Assembly: GCA_903642325.1 (NCBI GenBank)
Contig: CAHJWM010000015.1
Location: forward strand, 44,971-108,970
Origin: Myxococcales bacterium
GTDB taxonomy: Bacteria > Myxococcota_A > Polyangia > Polyangiales > Polyangiaceae
Length of the DNA: 64,000 bases
Direction: 5' to 3'
Shown: one piece after another, positions 61,395-64,000 of the stretch
How positions within the stretch are numbered: the stretch's first letter is position 1
Layout of the letters: every line of letters begins with the position of its first letter
Translations under genes and position numbers: made by a program
Notes under the pieces: model-generated
What the model was told of the DNA's origin: nothing
Databases searched by the model: none
The model's input: only the letters and a program-made list of their open reading frames with translations

Positions 61395-62298
61395 CTAGCT
61401 CGGCTCCGAGCTCTTCGAACCAGAGGTTCAGGTAGTCGACGGCGAACGCGGAGGCGTGCGGTAAAATCGCCAAGTTCGGCGTTTCCCAAAGCGGCGAGTC
61501 GGGCGGCAGCGGCTCGCGCTCGAACACATCGAGGAAGGCGTGGCCCAGCTTGCCGGCGGTCAGGGCTCGTATCACCGCCGCTTCGTCGAGCGCATTGCCT
61601 CGACCCAGGTTGTACAGGCAGGCCGTCGGGCGCATCAGCGCCAGCTCCGCGTCGGATATTAGATGCCCGATGCTGGTATCGCCGGGGACGGTGAGGATCA
61701 CATGGTCGGCTTCCGGCAACAGCGTAGACAAACGCTCGAGCGGATGAACAGCGGTCGCCGGCCCCAGATCTGCATTGGGTTGGCGCTTCACGCCCACGAC
61801 GCTCATACCGACGGCTTGGAGCAAGCGAGCGCACTCTCGGCCCACCGATCCATAGCCTACGATCAACGCCTGTTGGCCCACGAGCCTGCGCGTCGTCGCG
61901 TAAGGAGCCCTCTCGTAACGGTGCGCTTGCTGATTGTCGACACAAGTGTCGAGACGGCGCGCAAAGAACAGAACCATAGCCAGCAGGGATTCGGCCATGA
62001 TCTTACCGTGAAAATGACCGTGAACGGCGCGCACTCGTCCTCTCTCGTCCGGTCGTAACTGCTCGCGGCCCGCCGCGGGCGTTGCCACGAAGCGCAGCTT
62101 TGGCCCGAGCGCATACCAGCTCGAAGAAAAGCGCCAGACCAAAGCGGCCTCCGCCGTGGCGAGCAGCGGCAAAAACTCCGCCTCGGTCTCGACCGCCTCG
62201 AACGAGTGCTGCGGGTGACGTGCACGCAGCGCTTGGAGCTGCTCGTCTTGAACGCGAAAAACCGCTAGCTCATGCGCGAGCCAAACCGCGACCTTCAT
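61384..62298 (-). CDS. D-2-hydroxyacid dehydrogenase
   Basis: 304 residues. The NAD-binding motif is VGYGSVGRECARLLQ; the catalytic set is visible as Arg in YNLGRGNALDEAAV, Glu in LDVFEREPLPPDSPLWETPN and His in LPHASAF. These define the D-isomer-specific 2-hydroxyacid dehydrogenase family, which reduces 2-keto acids or dehydrogenates related substrates. ATG 62298 (MKVAVWLAHE) is preferred; 62328 would add ten residues. No strong ribosome binding site. Confidence 0.9.
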   Translation of the reverse strand: MKVAVWLAHELAVFRVQDEQLQALRARHPQHSFEAVETEAEFLPLLATAEAALVWRFSSSWYALGPKLRFVATPAAGREQLRPDERGRVRAVHGHFHGKIMAESLLAMVLFFARRLDTCVDNQQAHRYERAPYATTRRLVGQQALIVGYGSVGRECARLLQAVGMSVVGVKRQPNADLGPATAVHPLERLSTLLPEADHVILTVPGDTSIGHLISDAELALMRPTACLYNLGRGNALDEAAVIRALTAGKLGHAFLDVFEREPLPPDSPLWETPNLAILPHASAFAVDYLNLWFEELGAELVGS

Positions 62299-62404
62299 GA
62301 GCTGCCCATACCATGCATCGTCTTCCATGCTCGCCGTTGGGCGCGACGATGCCGACCACGTTCACTCGGGGGGCAGCGCGTTTGCTCGGAGTGCCGACCC
62401 CTGA

Positions 62405-62445
62405 CGCCGAAGGCTAGGTCGCGATGCGACGTAGCGCGTGACCAT
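62405..62445 (-). repeat. interspersed repeat copy D
   Basis: 41-bp copy in reverse orientation, 107 bp upstream of the dehydrogenase gene. The flanking 62299-62653 gap has no other feature. Confidence 0.7.
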
Positions 62446-62653
62446 CGAAACCCCAAAGCATCCGATGTACGTTCCGACCCCCGGCTGGCTCAGACCAAAC
62501 TCGCAATCGGAGAACCACCACGCCCACACCGTCGAGCGCATGACTCGGTGAACCACCCGTGCGCGCATGCGCTACTTGGCCGCGCGTCGAAGAATGCGCA
62601 ATGTTCTAGCGCCGCGACGCGCGTTCGAGGTGTCGGCTACTCAGGACCGGGAC

Positions 62654-64000
62654 TCAGAGTTTCAGACAAATCACCCCGGTGCCCAGGTAACCCGCTTCGC
62701 ACTTGCAAGTGTATGAGCCGGCCGTGTCGGTGCAGGTAGCGTGGCTGCTGCAATCGGCGTCCCCCGCGGTGCATTCATTGATATTGACGCACGTCTTGCC
62801 GTTGCTGGTAAAGCCGGCCTTGCATTGGCACGTATAGCTGCCGGCGGTGTTGGAGCACTGCCCGTTCGCGCTACATGGTCCCGGAACCGCCGCGCACTCG
62901 TTGACGTCAGTACACGTCTTCCCATTTCCGGTGTAACCAGCGCGGCAAGCGCAGGTGAACCCGCCAGACGTATTGGTGCAAGCGGCATTGCTGCTGCAAT
63001 CGTTGCTGCCGTTCGTACACTCGTTGACATCCGTGCACGTTTTGCCGTTTCCGGAGTAACCGGTTTTGCAAGCACAGGTGAAGGAGCCGGCAGTGTTCTT
63101 GCACGTCGCGTTAGGGCTGCAGTCGCTCGCGCCGGTGCTGCATTCGTCGACATCCGTGCACGTTTTGCCGTTTCCGGAGTAACCGGTTTTGCAAGCACAG
63201 GTGAAGGAGCCGTCAGTATTTTTGCACGTCGCGTTCGTGCTGCAGTCGCTCGTGCCGGTGCTGCACTCGTCGACCTCGGTGCATGTTTTGCCGTTGCCCG
63301 AGTAGCCCGCCTTACAGGCACAGGTGTAGCTACCAGTAGAGTTCGTACAGATGGCGTGACTGTCGCACGGCACTGGCGTACCGGTGCACTCGTTGATATC
63401 AGTGCATGTCTTGCCCGTGCCGGTATAGCCGGACTTGCAAGCGCAGCTGAAGGACCCCATCGTATTCGTACAAATGGCGTTTGCGCTGCACGTGCTCATG
63501 CTCGCGCTGCATTCGTTCACGTCAGAGCAAACCGACGGAGCATGGCTGTCGTCGCAGGTGTAGCCACTTTCGACCAGGCAGGCGAAGCAACCGTCGCCGG
63601 CCTTGGAGTTGCCGTCGTCGCAGGCCTCGCCCTTGTCCAGCCGCCCGTCGCCGCACGTTTTATTACATGCCGAAGGCGCGCCCGAGCACGCGTAACCGTC
63701 TTCCACCTCACATTGAGCGTTGCATCCGTCTTTGGCTTGCTGGTTGCCGTCGTCACAGCGCTCCCCGGGCTCGACCGCCCCGTTCCCGCACACGCTCGTC
63801 GTTGCGGGCGCGCCCGCCAGGCTCATTTGACCAGCGTCACCGCCCTCGCTCGCGCCTCCTTCGCCAACGCGGCCGCCTTGCTCAGCGGCGCCACCGTCAG
63901 CGTCGCTCGTCCCGGCTCCGCCGTTGCCGGCGCCAGAGCTCGCCGGGCCGCCACCGCGCCCGCCCGTGCCGCCGCGACCTGCGTCGCAGGATGAGGCGGG
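62654..64000 (-). CDS. secreted DUF4215/EGF-repeat protein, N-terminus off the right edge
   Basis: The frame is open from the window edge and gives 448 residues of the C-terminal part. It begins with a Gly/Ala linker ([16 protein letters not shown]), continues with two DUF4215 repeats ([19 protein letters not shown], then [19 protein letters not shown]) and ends with seven calcium-binding EGF-like domains, each with the D-x-N/D-E-C start and six Cys ([20 protein letters not shown] type). All are extracellular disulfide-rich modules, so it is a surface adhesin-like protein. An ATG at 63826 is internal and should not be taken as the start. Confidence 0.9.
   Translation of the reverse strand, partial: PASSCDAGRGGTGGRGGGPASSGAGNGGAGTSDADGGAAEQGGRVGEGGASEGGDAGQMSLAGAPATTSVCGNGAVEPGERCDDGNQQAKDGCNAQCEVEDGYACSGAPSACNKTCGDGRLDKGEACDDGNSKAGDGCFACLVESGYTCDDSHAPSVCSDVNECSASMSTCSANAICTNTMGSFSCACKSGYTGTGKTCTDINECTGTPVPCDSHAICTNSTGSYTCACKAGYSGNGKTCTEVDECSTGTSDCSTNATCKNTDGSFTCACKTGYSGNGKTCTDVDECSTGASDCSPNATCKNTAGSFTCACKTGYSGNGKTCTDVNECTNGSNDCSSNAACTNTSGGFTCACRAGYTGNGKTCTDVNECAAVPGPCSANGQCSNTAGSYTCQCKAGFTSNGKTCVNINECTAGDADCSSHATCTDTAGSYTCKCEAGYLGTGVICLKL
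63028..63273 (-). repeat. near-identical 123-bp tandem units encoding EGF domains
   Basis: Two adjacent 123-bp units (starting at 63028 and 63151) differ at few positions over long stretches, much less than the protein family would require. Recent duplication or gene conversion is the likely cause. Confidence 0.6.

Overview
The window reads as chromosome of a high-GC myxobacterium of the Polyangia type (inference). The signs are Gly/Ala/Ser-rich secreted lipoproteins, paired planctomycete-type cytochrome (DUF1592-like) and DUF1552/DUF1501 proteins, an ECF sigma factor with TPR and PEGA-like partners, DUF4215/EGF surface proteins, and a Ser/Thr kinase fused to a formylglycine-generating-enzyme (FGE)-type domain. 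No rRNA operon, complete tRNA or CRISPR array was found.

Bases 1-9200 look like an integrated defence island. A minus-strand operon with ATGA start/stop overlaps encodes an SNF2-type helicase with a C-terminal DUF3883 domain, a DUF1156 adenine-type DNA methylase, and the N-terminus of a Swt1-HEPN/DUF499 ATPase that runs off the left edge. A divergent small HTH protein with an AT-hook, a 21-bp iteron array, an excisionase-integrase pair and a tRNA/tmRNA-3'-end-like sequence at 9181-9206 complete the module.

Bases 9300-31000 are mostly housekeeping and stress genes: an MDR oxidoreductase, a BI-1 protein, a TetR regulator with two matching operators, thioredoxin 2, a DUF2071/SNF2/SWIM operon, a radical SAM protein coupled to a DUF4130-UdgX fusion, a LysR regulator with an NCS2-type permease, and a Ste24-like protease overlapping a carboxyl-methyltransferase-like gene.

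Bases 30459-42600 carry secreted and surface functions: a beta-helix glycoside hydrolase-like lipoprotein, a sigma/TPR/PEGA-like operon, a C-type lectin lipoprotein, a PQQ-type sugar dehydrogenase, a DUF1592/DUF1552 pair and a PAP2 phosphatase.

Bases 42629-49824 form the most interesting probable operon: flavoprotein disulfide reductase, ABC ATPase, fused substrate-binding/permease protein, a single-chain EgtD-EgtB ergothioneine synthase of the fungal Egt1 layout, and an enolase-superfamily enzyme. It looks like a complete ergothioneine synthesis, transport and perhaps recycling unit.

Bases 49999-64000 hold small enzymes, the kinase-FGE fusion, a Uma2 nuclease-like gene, a second cytochrome/DUF1501/beta-barrel operon, a D-2-hydroxyacid dehydrogenase and an EGF-repeat protein cut by the right edge. 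Four copies of a short interspersed repeat (ATGGTCACG, 22-23 nt, CCTTCGGCG) lie in gaps across the window.
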